From: an uncultured Dialister sp.
GTDB taxonomy: Bacteria > Bacillota > Negativicutes > Veillonellales > Dialisteraceae
Length of the DNA: 57,707 nt
Assembly (NCBI GenBank): GCA_900547785.1
Contig: URIB01000006.1
Span: forward strand, 1-57,707
Direction: 5' to 3'
Position numbers and translations under genes: made by a program. How positions within the stretch are numbered: position 1 is the first letter of the stretch; each line of letters begins with the position of its first letter. Under the pieces are notes generated by a model, which worked only from the letters and a program-made list of their open reading frames with translations, was not told the DNA's origin and searched no databases. Positions 16,706 through 24,636 of the stretch are shown one piece after another.

Positions 16706-18925
16706 CTATATATCTGCGTTCCAACGGGTTCCTGTCCATGTCGCCGAAATCATTCCGTCCAATCCGGTTTGATAAACGGGACAGTCATAAAACACAAATG
16801 TTTCCGTATCCGCCCCGCTCATTCGCCCTGTACCCGTATAAATCGCCAATTCAGGATTGATTTTTTCCACCCAGGTACTTTCTACAGTACTTTGAAACGG
16901 ATCCGCTCCTCCTATCCACAGGGTATGTTTCATTTTCTCTCTCAATTTCTTATTTTGATTTCCTGACAAAAAAATTGACCAGTTCCCATCAGAAATCGTC
17001 CAGGCACTTCCATCACTTTCCAACAGAATTTCATTTTTAAGCCGCCATTTCCCTTGCCCGATATAGCGGATTTTAGCGGAAACATTTCCGGGAATTTGTA
17101 AATTCTTTCCCGTTATCCATATTTCCCGAGCGGGAATAACAGGCACCGCTTCTTTTTTCTGTTTTAGAGATTCCCCGTTTAAAATCAGCAGATCCGCATC
17201 AAAAACACCTTGATACGATAAAAAAGATTGCAATTCATCTCTATTTCTTTCTGAAGAGAAATCACTGTATTTATAATAAACGATTTTACATTTTTTTGAT
17301 ACAAGTAAAATGCCTCTGTCCATTCCCAATTCAGGAACAAAAACTGTTGTTTCCCGCAGAGTGAAAAAATAAGAAACAGCTGCAAACAGCAAGAAAATAC
17401 AAACCGTCCCTGCCATATAACGTTTTTTTCTTATCCTTTTTCTGAAGTATACTCCCATCACCGCCGCATAATAGAAAATGATACTCCGGAGACCCATCCC
17501 TCCTAAAGGAAGCAAGGCTTTCGGAAGCTCTGAAATCCATTGATTGATGATAAGGCTTGCGTAAAGAAGATGATCCGCCGCATATAAGATACCGACAGCC
17601 AGCGGTTTGACCAAAAAGAAAATAAGGATGGATATAAGACCTGCGATGATCACCCATTCCAATAAAGGTGTGACCAGCAAATTGGCAGGAATAAAATACA
17701 AAGGAAACGAGTGAAAATAATAAAGAATCAGGGGCAGTACAAGTATTTGGGCGGAGCAGGATAAAGCAATGCCCTCCCGTATCCAGTCCGGCAAAAAAGG
17801 AAATGATAAAACTCTTGTTATGGGGCGGTAAAATAACAAAATACCGGCGGAGGCGCCTACGGAAAGCTCAAAGCTCACGTCATACAAATAGTAAGGATTC
17901 CAAAGGAGCATTCCCAAAACGGCGGCGCCTAAAAAATTTAAAGACGCCCCTTTTGCTTCAAGACATACGCCGAGCACCGCCAAGATCCCCATAACGGAAG
18001 AGCGGATGACCGGCGGAACAAATCCGGCTATCCCTCCGTAGACAAATACCGCAAGTATTGATAAAACAGCTGTCAGCCACTGTGAAAGTCCTATATATTT
18101 CCCAAGAAGATACAGAAAGCCGAAAAGCAGTGCGATATGGGAACCCGAAACGGACAGAATGTGAATGATTCCCGTCACTGAAAAAGATTCTGTCACCGTT
18201 TTAGAAATTTCTGCATAATGTCCGCCAAAAAGCAGGCTCATGAGTACGGGCAGGCGTTCTTCTCCCACATAAGGAGCAAACATATGACGGATTTTTTCTC
18301 TGGCGGAAACCGATTTTTGCAGCCAGAAATAAGAGTCGCCGTGCCGGATAAAAGAAATGTCACCTCTATTTTGTCCATATATCCGTCCTATGACATTTTG
18401 ACTTCTGTATCTTCCTTCCATAATAATTTTCCCGGGATTTTTATACATATGAATAGGTTGTAATTTCCCTCTGACGAAAATTTCATCGCCGATTTCATAC
18501 GTTTTATCCCGGACGCCGTCATACACATAGGCACTTCCTGAAATCATTTTTTCCGTACCCTCAGGATATACGATCTTCTCGAGCGTGACCAAGTATCGGG
18601 TGTATTTCTTTTCTCCCGCCGTTTCCACCGGTTCTTCCGCTACCACGCCATAAAAAATCCCCTGTGAGCCTGCCAGATACCGGGATTGACTTTGCCAGAT
18701 TTGGTCTCCTATTTCCATCCGTCCCCATCCGGCAAAACAAATAAAAAAAGCACTCCCTATATAGACAATGCTTGTTTTTTCCCATTTATAGCACAGACAT
18801 AGAACTGCCAAGACACAACAAAGAATCACTCCTATGCTCCGGAAATCGGCCAGAAAAAACTCCGCCCCGAAAACACCAAAAGCAAAGAAAACACCCGCCC
18901 AAAGCAAAGGATATTTCCCGTTCAT
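16706..18925 (-). CDS. comEC: DNA uptake channel protein ComEC/Rec2, with degenerate C-terminal metallo-beta-lactamase domain
   Basis: ComEC forms the inner-membrane channel through which single-stranded DNA enters during natural transformation. The 739-residue protein has N-terminal hydrophobic segments and a DUF4131-like soluble part. The competence domain follows, with the typical SVTGIIHILSVSGSHIALLFG stretch and multiple membrane spans to about residue 500. The C-terminal third occupies the place of the metallo-beta-lactamase domain but shows no DVGQGD and no HxHxDH motif: the equivalent start reads VFVPELGMDRGILLVS. The domain therefore looks catalytically dead. The start overlaps comEA by four bases (ATGA), indicating translational coupling. 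Confidence 0.88.
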   Translation of the reverse strand: MNGKYPLLWAGVFFAFGVFGAEFFLADFRSIGVILCCVLAVLCLCYKWEKTSIVYIGSAFFICFAGWGRMEIGDQIWQSQSRYLAGSQGIFYGVVAEEPVETAGEKKYTRYLVTLEKIVYPEGTEKMISGSAYVYDGVRDKTYEIGDEIFVRGKLQPIHMYKNPGKIIMEGRYRSQNVIGRIYGQNRGDISFIRHGDSYFWLQKSVSAREKIRHMFAPYVGEERLPVLMSLLFGGHYAEISKTVTESFSVTGIIHILSVSGSHIALLFGFLYLLGKYIGLSQWLTAVLSILAVFVYGGIAGFVPPVIRSSVMGILAVLGVCLEAKGASLNFLGAAVLGMLLWNPYYLYDVSFELSVGASAGILLFYRPITRVLSFPFLPDWIREGIALSCSAQILVLPLILYYFHSFPLYFIPANLLVTPLLEWVIIAGLISILIFFLVKPLAVGILYAADHLLYASLIINQWISELPKALLPLGGMGLRSIIFYYAAVMGVYFRKRIRKKRYMAGTVCIFLLFAAVSYFFTLRETTVFVPELGMDRGILLVSKKCKIVYYKYSDFSSERNRDELQSFLSYQGVFDADLLILNGESLKQKKEAVPVIPAREIWITGKNLQIPGNVSAKIRYIGQGKWRLKNEILLESDGSAWTISDGNWSIFLSGNQNKKLREKMKHTLWIGGADPFQSTVESTWVEKINPELAIYTGTGRMSGADTETFVFYDCPVYQTGLDGMISATWTGTRWNADI

Positions 18926-19485
18926 AATGTAATTTGCTCCGTTATTTTAGCAAATTTACCTTCTCCTATCGTTGGCACTTCTTTTAACTCTTCCTTGGTT
19001 TTAAATCCGCCATGCTCTCTTCTGTAATGAATAATTTTTTCCGCCGTTTTTATTCCTATCCCGGGGAGCACTACCAATTCTGCCGTTTCCGCCGTGTTAA
19101 TATTGACTTTCCCCGGAAGCGCCGTGTTGGTTTTCCCCGGATTGATCGGAATATAAATATGGCTTTCATCTTCCACCGCCGCCGCTAAATTAATGTGGTC
19201 CAAGTCCGCATAAGGCAAAACGTCTCCCGCTTTCTGCACCGCTTCAAAATACCGGCTTCCCTCCGGCAGTTCATACACCCCCGGTTCTTTTACGGCGCCG
19301 GTCACATAGACCAAAACGGTCTTATTTTTGTGATGCGTTTCTTCCGTTTCTATTGCAACGACATCTGAAACATTTTCTTTGCTGCCCGGATCCTCACGAA
19401 ATACAAATAAAAAAAGTCCTATCACGGAAAGCACGATTAAAAGAATAAAACACAATACAAAATGTTTTCTATTCGTTATTTCCAT
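18922..19485 (-). CDS. comEA: Competence DNA-binding protein ComEA
   Basis: ComEA is the double-stranded DNA receptor of the competence system. The 187-residue protein has an N-terminal membrane anchor (about 9-30), a SLBB domain with VYVTGAVKEPGVYELPEG (about 58-110), and a C-terminal helix-hairpin-helix pair with KVNINTAETAELVVLPGIG and KTAEKIIHYRREHGGF. AGAGG lies 7 nt before the start. It is first in the comEA-comEC-holA-vanW-polC run; the terminator upstream separates it from the coaD operon. Confidence 0.92.
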   Translation of the reverse strand: MEITNRKHFVLCFILLIVLSVIGLFLFVFREDPGSKENVSDVVAIETEETHHKNKTVLVYVTGAVKEPGVYELPEGSRYFEAVQKAGDVLPYADLDHINLAAAVEDESHIYIPINPGKTNTALPGKVNINTAETAELVVLPGIGIKTAEKIIHYRREHGGFKTKEELKEVPTIGEGKFAKITEQITL

Positions 19486-19533
19486 GAGCGGACCTCTTTT
19501 CTATTTATTTCCCCTGATAAATAAAAAATATCC

Positions 19534-19558
19534 AAAAAAGGAGCCTTTCATGACTCCT
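19534..19558 (-). terminator. Terminator of the rsmD-coaD operon
   Basis: On the minus strand AGGAG (19558-19554), a 10-nt loop, CTCCT (19543-19539), then TTTTTT. The stem is short but well placed, 20 bp after the last stop codon. Confidence 0.6.
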
Positions 19559-19578
19559 CCTGTTATTTGTATATGTTA

Positions 19579-20055
19579 TTACCTGTCATGTTCCGGCTGC
19601 CCGGCAGCGGCATTGGAATCAATCAGGCTCTGCCGATTTTTCTTCAATGTATCAAGCATGTTCTCCATATTGGTTTCTACATATTTCAAAACGTCTGTCG
19701 CATACGTGACGGAACTGTTCCGTAATTCCTCTGCGGAGCGATTTGCCGCCGTAACCACTTCATTCGCTCTTTCCTGTGCCTGCTTCACCAGTTCGCTTTC
19801 TTCCGTGATACGGGCAATATAGTCTTTTGCCTGTGCAATCGTATCATCCGCTTTTTTCTCCGCATCCAAAAGAATACGTTCCTTATCGGCAACAATGCGT
19901 CTTGCACTTTCCAATTCATTAGGAAGCGACTGGTTGATGGCATCTATCAGTCTTTCTATTTCATCTTTATCGACCATTTTTTTGTTGGTAAACGGTACAT
20001 CATTTGCATTTCCGATTATATTTTCCAGTTCTTCAAGCAATTTTCTTGTATCCAT
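19579..20055 (-). CDS. Coiled-coil protein of unknown function downstream of coaD
   Basis: This 158-residue, strongly charged, helical protein has no signal peptide or membrane segment. Residues about 45-140 form a long coiled coil with many Ala, Glu and Lys (for example LLDAEKKADDTIAQAKDYIA). This resembles the ATP-synthase b/E-like or DivIVA-like coiled-coil proteins often found beside coaD in Firmicutes. It follows coaD with a 9-bp gap in the same operon. No enzymatic motif is visible, so no function is assigned. Confidence 0.8.
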   Translation of the reverse strand: MDTRKLLEELENIIGNANDVPFTNKKMVDKDEIERLIDAINQSLPNELESARRIVADKERILLDAEKKADDTIAQAKDYIARITEESELVKQAQERANEVVTAANRSAEELRNSSVTYATDVLKYVETNMENMLDTLKKNRQSLIDSNAAAGQPEHDR

Positions 20056-20064
20056 TTCGCAGCC

Positions 20065-20556
20065 TCATTTCTTTATGGAACTCATTTTCTTTTTAACCAT
20101 ATCTGCCACATACGGAGGAACCATATGCGATACATCTCCGTCAAAGTATGCCAATTCTCTGACTCCGGTGGAGGATAAATACGAATATCTCCCATCGGTC
20201 ATGAAAAATGCGGTTTCTAAGGTAGGATCAATCTTCTTGAGCATCAGAGCCCTCTGAAATTCATATTCAAAATCACTGAACGCCCGAAGTCCCCGAATCA
20301 AAAGATGGCACTTTTTCTTAGCCGCATAGGCGGTCAATAAGCCGGTAGAGGTATCTACTTCCACATTCGGAATATCTTTGGTTGTTTCCCTGAGCATATC
20401 CAGTCTTTCTTCTATGGTAAACATCGAACCTTTTTTGTTGGGATTGACAAAAACCGTAACAATCAGTTTATCAACAAGAACCGCACTTCTCCGGATAATG
20501 TCCAGATGTCCATATGTAACCGGGTCATAGCTCCCCGGGCAAATGGCAGTTTTCAT
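20065..20556 (-). CDS. coaD: Phosphopantetheine adenylyltransferase CoaD
   Basis: CoaD transfers AMP from ATP to 4'-phosphopantetheine, the penultimate step of coenzyme A synthesis. The 163-residue length is normal. The nucleotidyltransferase signature reads GSYDPVTYGHLDII (8-21), with the TxGH motif at 14-17. RGLRAFSDFEYEFQ and YLSSTGVRELA are the later substrate-binding segments; the usual SSS is SST here. The start overlaps the rsmD stop by four bases, so the two are coupled. Confidence 0.95.
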   Translation of the reverse strand: MKTAICPGSYDPVTYGHLDIIRRSAVLVDKLIVTVFVNPNKKGSMFTIEERLDMLRETTKDIPNVEVDTSTGLLTAYAAKKKCHLLIRGLRAFSDFEYEFQRALMLKKIDPTLETAFFMTDGRYSYLSSTGVRELAYFDGDVSHMVPPYVADMVKKKMSSIKK

Positions 20557-21122
20557 GAATCTTCTCCCCCGGAATTTTCACAAAACAGATAACTTACCAT
20601 GATACCGCCGACTTTCTTCTCTTTCCAGACTCTGCATTTTTCTTTCCACAGAGTCATATCCGGCGGCTCTTCTATGGAATGCTCTGCAATAATAATAGCA
20701 TTGTTCGCAGGAAGCCTGCAAGCAAAAATTATTTTCAGAACTTCATCAATATAACCTTTTTTATAAGGCGGATCCATAAATATATAATCGTACTGCGTTC
20801 CTGCAAGTGCTTTCAGGGAAATGCGTATGTCACCTGACATGACCTTCCCTTTTTCTTCGACATGACACTTTTTCAGGTTTTCATGAATGATTCCCGCCGT
20901 CGTTTTATCAAGGAAAGTGGCTTTTTTTGCACCTCTGCTCAATGCTTCTATTCCCATAGCACCTGTGCCGGCGAATACATCCAGAACGCGTGTGTCTAAA
21001 ATCCCCACATTGGAAAGTACATTGAAAATGCTTTCCCGCACCCGTCCCAAAGTCGGTCTTGTATTTCGCCCGGCCGGTGCAGTAAGAATTGTCCCTTTGG
21101 CATTCCCACCAATAATCTTCAT
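20553..21122 (-). CDS. rsmD: 16S rRNA (guanine-966-N2) methyltransferase RsmD
   Basis: This SAM-dependent methyltransferase modifies G966 of 16S rRNA in the small subunit. The N-terminus MKIIGGNAKGTIL and the TRPTLGRVRESIFNVL stretch are typical of RsmD. The SAM-binding loop is DVFAGTGAMGIEALSRGA (about 48-65) and the catalytic motif IV is DPPY. At 189 residues it has family length. It is the first gene of the rsmD-coaD-coiled-coil unit, 57 bp after gpsA, with a possible own promoter in that gap. Confidence 0.93.
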   Translation of the reverse strand: MKIIGGNAKGTILTAPAGRNTRPTLGRVRESIFNVLSNVGILDTRVLDVFAGTGAMGIEALSRGAKKATFLDKTTAGIIHENLKKCHVEEKGKVMSGDIRISLKALAGTQYDYIFMDPPYKKGYIDEVLKIIFACRLPANNAIIIAEHSIEEPPDMTLWKEKCRVWKEKKVGGIMVSYLFCENSGGEDS

Positions 21123-21141
21123 AGTTAAATGTCCAATTCAG

Positions 21142-21147
21142 ATTATA
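21142..21147 (-). promoter_or_regulatory. Possible extended -10 promoter of rsmD
   Basis: On the minus strand TGTTATAAT is a perfect -10 hexamer with TG extension, between gpsA and rsmD. The -35 region is weak, and the leader before the ATG would be very short, so use is uncertain. Confidence 0.4.
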
Positions 21148-21179
21148 ACATAAACAAGAATTAAATAAAATTTGCCTGA

Positions 21180-22202
21180 TTATTCATTTCCTGCATCCAG
21201 ATATGTTTCCATTTCCGCTTTTTTTGCACGATTCATCAAGTTCTCTACCGCCTCTTCCACAGTATGCTCTCCCGTCAATAATTGACAAACTTCTTCGGTA
21301 ACGGGCATTTCAATATTTTTTTTGCGGGCAATTTCATTAACCAGAACGGCGGTACGCATTCCTTCTACCACCATATGCGTTCCCTCCATAATTTCTTTTG
21401 CCGTTTTTCCTTTGCCGAGCAAAAAGCCGGCCCTATGATTTCTGCTATGACTGCTGGTACAGGTGGCGACCAGATCACCCATGCCGGATAATCCGGAAAA
21501 AGTTTCTTTTTTGGCGCCAAAATAAACTCCGAATCGAGTCATTTCAACAAGTCCTCTTGTCATCAATGCCGCTTTTGAATTATCTCCCAACCCCAGACCA
21601 GCTAAAACTCCGCAGGCAAGCGCGATAATATTTTTTAAAGCGCCTCCATATTCTACCCCGCGGATATCCCGGCTCCGATATACACGGAATACGGGACTCA
21701 TAAACAGATCCTGTACAATTTCCACGGCTTCCGGTATTTCCGATGCGGCTACCGTTGCGGCGGGAAGTCCCTGTCCCACTTCTTCCGCATGATTGGGCCC
21801 GGAGAGGACGACAATACGGTCCGTTATGTTTTTCAAAGCGTCCTTAATCACGTCAGAAAGCCGGTGTCCCTCTTTATCCGCCAGTCCTTTGGAGGCACAA
21901 ACGACCACGGCCTCTTTTTTTAAATACAAAGACAATTTCTCAACAGTTTCCTTTATCGCCTTTGATGGTGTGGCCAGAATGACCACATCCGCTCCGGAAA
22001 TCGCTTTCTCCGGATCACTTGTGATTTTGACATGAACGGGAATCCGTATTCCCGGAAGGTACTCCTTATTTTCTCTTGCACTTCTTAACTTGGCCGCCGT
22101 TTCTTCCCGGCGGCAATAAAGAACCAGGTCATCATGCCTGGCGGCCAGTTGGACAATCATCGCCGTTCCCCAACCGCCGGAACCGATCATGGTCACTTTC
22201 AT
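21180..22202 (-). CDS. gpsA: Glycerol-3-phosphate dehydrogenase (NAD(P)+) GpsA
   Basis: GpsA reduces dihydroxyacetone phosphate to sn-glycerol 3-phosphate, the backbone for phospholipids. It has an N-terminal Rossmann motif GSGGWGTAM (8-16), the ILATPSKAI and VVCASKGL stretches, LSGPNHAEEV, and the catalytic Lys in VEYGGALKNIIALACG. The all-helical C-terminal domain has the RNHRAG segment. At 340 residues it is of usual length. It directly follows plsY, whose product uses glycerol 3-phosphate, so the two make up one phospholipid-precursor unit behind der. Confidence 0.95.
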   Translation of the reverse strand: MKVTMIGSGGWGTAMIVQLAARHDDLVLYCRREETAAKLRSARENKEYLPGIRIPVHVKITSDPEKAISGADVVILATPSKAIKETVEKLSLYLKKEAVVVCASKGLADKEGHRLSDVIKDALKNITDRIVVLSGPNHAEEVGQGLPAATVAASEIPEAVEIVQDLFMSPVFRVYRSRDIRGVEYGGALKNIIALACGVLAGLGLGDNSKAALMTRGLVEMTRFGVYFGAKKETFSGLSGMGDLVATCTSSHSRNHRAGFLLGKGKTAKEIMEGTHMVVEGMRTAVLVNEIARKKNIEMPVTEEVCQLLTGEHTVEEAVENLMNRAKKAEMETYLDAGNE

Positions 22203-22203
22203 T

Positions 22204-22794
22204 TTATCCCTTCTTTCTTGCGGTAATCGGTTTCTCTTCTCCCCGAATCAGTCGTCCGATGTTATCTTTATGCTTCACAATAACAATCAATGCCGCTGCC
22301 ACACTGAACACCTGATACTCTGCCGGCTGTCTCATAATCATGATGACTATCGGCACTACCGGTGCGGAAATGACGGATGCAAGAGAAACAATTCTTTTCC
22401 ATCTGAAAACGGCCAGCCAAACCACAAAAGATGCCAAGGTCGCATAAGGGCAGATCAGCGTAAATGCCCCCACTCCGCAGGCAACGCCTTTACCGCTTTT
22501 AAATTTCAAAAATACGGACCAGTCATTTCCGATAATAGCAAAAACCGCACAAGCTAAGACAAGAACAGGATCGGGCATTCCCGGATAAACGGCGGCCATT
22601 CCTTTAAAAAAGTCCGCAAAAAACACAAGAAGTCCCGCCTTTGCTCCTAACGTGCGATATGCATTAGTGGCTCCGACATTTCCGCTTCCTGTCGTTTTTA
22701 AATCCACACCATATCCTATTTTCCCAATCAGATAACCGGTAGGGATCGCTCCAATAAGATAGGCAAGAAGGACGATAAGTACATTATCAATCAC
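22204..22794 (-). CDS. plsY: Acyl-phosphate:glycerol-3-phosphate acyltransferase PlsY
   Basis: PlsY is the inner-membrane enzyme that acylates glycerol 3-phosphate at position 1 using acyl phosphate, the first step of phospholipid synthesis in most bacteria. The 196-residue polytopic protein shows the conserved loops IGAIPTGYLIGK, GSGNVGATNAYR and KFKSGKGVACGVG, which form the active site. The start overlaps der by four bases and the stop lies 1 bp before gpsA, so all three genes are co-transcribed. Confidence 0.94.
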   Translation of the reverse strand: MIDNVLIVLLAYLIGAIPTGYLIGKIGYGVDLKTTGSGNVGATNAYRTLGAKAGLLVFFADFFKGMAAVYPGMPDPVLVLACAVFAIIGNDWSVFLKFKSGKGVACGVGAFTLICPYATLASFVVWLAVFRWKRIVSLASVISAPVVPIVIMIMRQPAEYQVFSVAAALIVIVKHKDNIGRLIRGEEKPITARKKG

Positions 22795-24119
22795 AATTCA
22801 TCACCATCTTTTTTACTTCTCACCACAATCCGGATTGGCGTTCCTTCAAATGAAAAAGCTTCTCGTAAGCGGTTTTCGATAAAGCGTATATAAGAAAAGT
22901 GAATCAAATTGGCATCATTGACAAACATGACAAAGGTTGGCGGGCGGATTCCCACCTGTGTCATGTAGTAAATTTTAGCCACTCTTCCCGCATGGACGGG
23001 CGGCGGATTCATAATTTTCGCATCTTCCAAAAGATCATTCAAAACGGATGTGGATACGCGCATTGACTGCTGTTCCGCCGCATTATAAATCATATCTCCC
23101 AACTTTTGGATTCTCTGCTTTGTCATTGCCGAACCGAACAGTATAAGGGCATACGGCGCAAAAGGAAGCCCATTCCGTATTTCTTTCTCGAACGATACTA
23201 TCGTGTTTGTTTCTTTCTCAATCATATCCCATTTATTCACCATCAGGATAAGACCTTTTCCCGCCTCATGAATGTAGCCTATGATCTTTTTATCCTGCTC
23301 GGTCAATAAGTCATTTGCGTCTAAAACGAAAATCGCCACATCGCAATTATCAATCGCGCGAATGGAACGGATGACACTGTATTTTTCCAAAGGTTCATCA
23401 ATTTTGCTCTTCCGCCTCATTCCTGCGGTATCTACCAATATAAAGGTTTTCCCCTTATATTTCCAGACTGAATCCACAGCGTCACGAGTCGTTCCCATTT
23501 CATCAGCGACCAGAGATCTTTCATATCCCAATAGGGAATTAATCAGCGTTGATTTCCCCACATTGGGTCTTCCTACAATTGCCGTCCGGATAATATCGGG
23601 AGAATCATGGGCCTCTATTTCAGGAAATCCTTCAGAGATTTTATCCAGAAGATCGCCAAACCCTAACCGGTTGACCGCAGATACGGGAAGCGGATCTCCC
23701 AATCCCAAAGAATAAAACTCATAAATGTCCATTTCCTGATTCAGGCTGTCCACTTTATTGACGCAGAGAACGACAGGCTTTCCGGTTTTTCGCAATATTT
23801 CCGCAATTATTTCATCATCCGCCGCTGCTCCGACACGGGCATCCACCACAAAAAGAATGACATCCGCTTCTTCTATCGCCAATTCCGCCTGCTGTCTGAT
23901 ACCTGTGGAAATATGATTCTTGCCGTCTCTAAATTCTATGCCGCCTGTATCAATTAATGTAAATTCTCTATTGAGCCATCTTACATCACAATAGATTCTG
24001 TCTCGGGTCACGCCGGGAATATCTTCCACGATGGAAACGCGCTTTTGGGCAAGTCCATTAATAATCGTAGACTTCCCTACATTAGGTCTTCCTACTATGG
24101 CAACAAGAGGTTTATTCAT
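22791..24119 (-). CDS. der: Ribosome-assembly GTPase Der (EngA)
   Basis: Der is an essential GTPase of 50S ribosome assembly with two tandem G domains and a KH-like C-terminal domain. Both P-loops read GRPNVGKS; G3 motifs are DTGG and DTAG, and G4 motifs are NKVD and NKWD. The open frame begins at 24137, but the ATG at 24119 has a perfect GGAGG five nt upstream and gives the standard start MNKPLVAIVG, so this start is chosen (442 residues). It heads the der-plsY-gpsA operon behind a strong promoter. Confidence 0.95.
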   Translation of the reverse strand: MNKPLVAIVGRPNVGKSTIINGLAQKRVSIVEDIPGVTRDRIYCDVRWLNREFTLIDTGGIEFRDGKNHISTGIRQQAELAIEEADVILFVVDARVGAAADDEIIAEILRKTGKPVVLCVNKVDSLNQEMDIYEFYSLGLGDPLPVSAVNRLGFGDLLDKISEGFPEIEAHDSPDIIRTAIVGRPNVGKSTLINSLLGYERSLVADEMGTTRDAVDSVWKYKGKTFILVDTAGMRRKSKIDEPLEKYSVIRSIRAIDNCDVAIFVLDANDLLTEQDKKIIGYIHEAGKGLILMVNKWDMIEKETNTIVSFEKEIRNGLPFAPYALILFGSAMTKQRIQKLGDMIYNAAEQQSMRVSTSVLNDLLEDAKIMNPPPVHAGRVAKIYYMTQVGIRPPTFVMFVNDANLIHFSYIRFIENRLREAFSFEGTPIRIVVRSKKDGDEL

Positions 24120-24174
24120 TTTTCCTCCTTTATACATAAAGCCTTACATGGAGCATACGACCCCATTTAATATC

Positions 24175-24203
24175 ATTCTAAAAATTGTACTGTTTACTGT
24201 CAA
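24175..24203 (-). promoter_or_regulatory. Promoter of the der-plsY-gpsA operon
   Basis: On the minus strand: consensus TTGACA (24203-24198), a 17-nt spacer, TAGAAT (24180-24175), about 50 nt before the start of der. Confidence 0.85.
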
Positions 24204-24541
24204 GTCAAACTATATTTTCAGGCATGCGAAACACTTTAGCCGGCAAAACATTTGCTACACTTGGCGAAGTACTCCTTACAACCCGGTTTGTATTCATGAA
24301 ATGCAAAACGGTCTTGTTTTTCATATCTCCCTGTGAAAGGCTTTCCAATATCCGCCGGTTTTGCAGGTACATTCTTCAACTATTTTCAAATTTACATTTT
24401 CTGCTGTGTTCATCTGTTCCTGCCATGTAATCGTATCTGTTTCCCCGATTTTTGACAGTGGAGTCATTCATTATGCTTCACATTTCATTTTTTTAGTTTT
24501 GTTATTAAAATGATATCTCCAATTTATTTATGAAAAAATAA
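24204..24541. other. Intergenic stretch without recognised feature
   Basis: This AT-rich stretch lies between the der promoter and the yhaN terminator. The only open frames are short and lack convincing ribosome binding sites. No tRNA, riboswitch core or repeat was recognised. Confidence 0.5.
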
Positions 24542-24608
24542 AGCTCATATTGAAATCCCGCAGAAAGTGTAAATTTGATATACATCCTACGGAAATTCAA
24601 TATGAGCT
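24542..24608 (-). terminator. Large-loop terminator after yhaN
   Basis: On the minus strand AGCTCATATTGAA (24608-24596) pairs with TTCAATATGAGCT (24554-24542), a perfect 13-bp stem with a further TCCG/CGGG region inside. It is followed by TTATTTTTTC. The T-rich tail on the minus side points to termination of the yhaO-yhaN transcript. Confidence 0.65.
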
Positions 24609-24636
24609 ACATACCTATTCCCCTATAAAAATGAAG

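Noticed and set aside
24542..24608. The 13-bp inverted repeat as a mobile-element end or structured small RNA
   Set aside because: The T-rich tail on the minus strand right after yhaN is explained more simply by a terminator; there is no target duplication or transposase.
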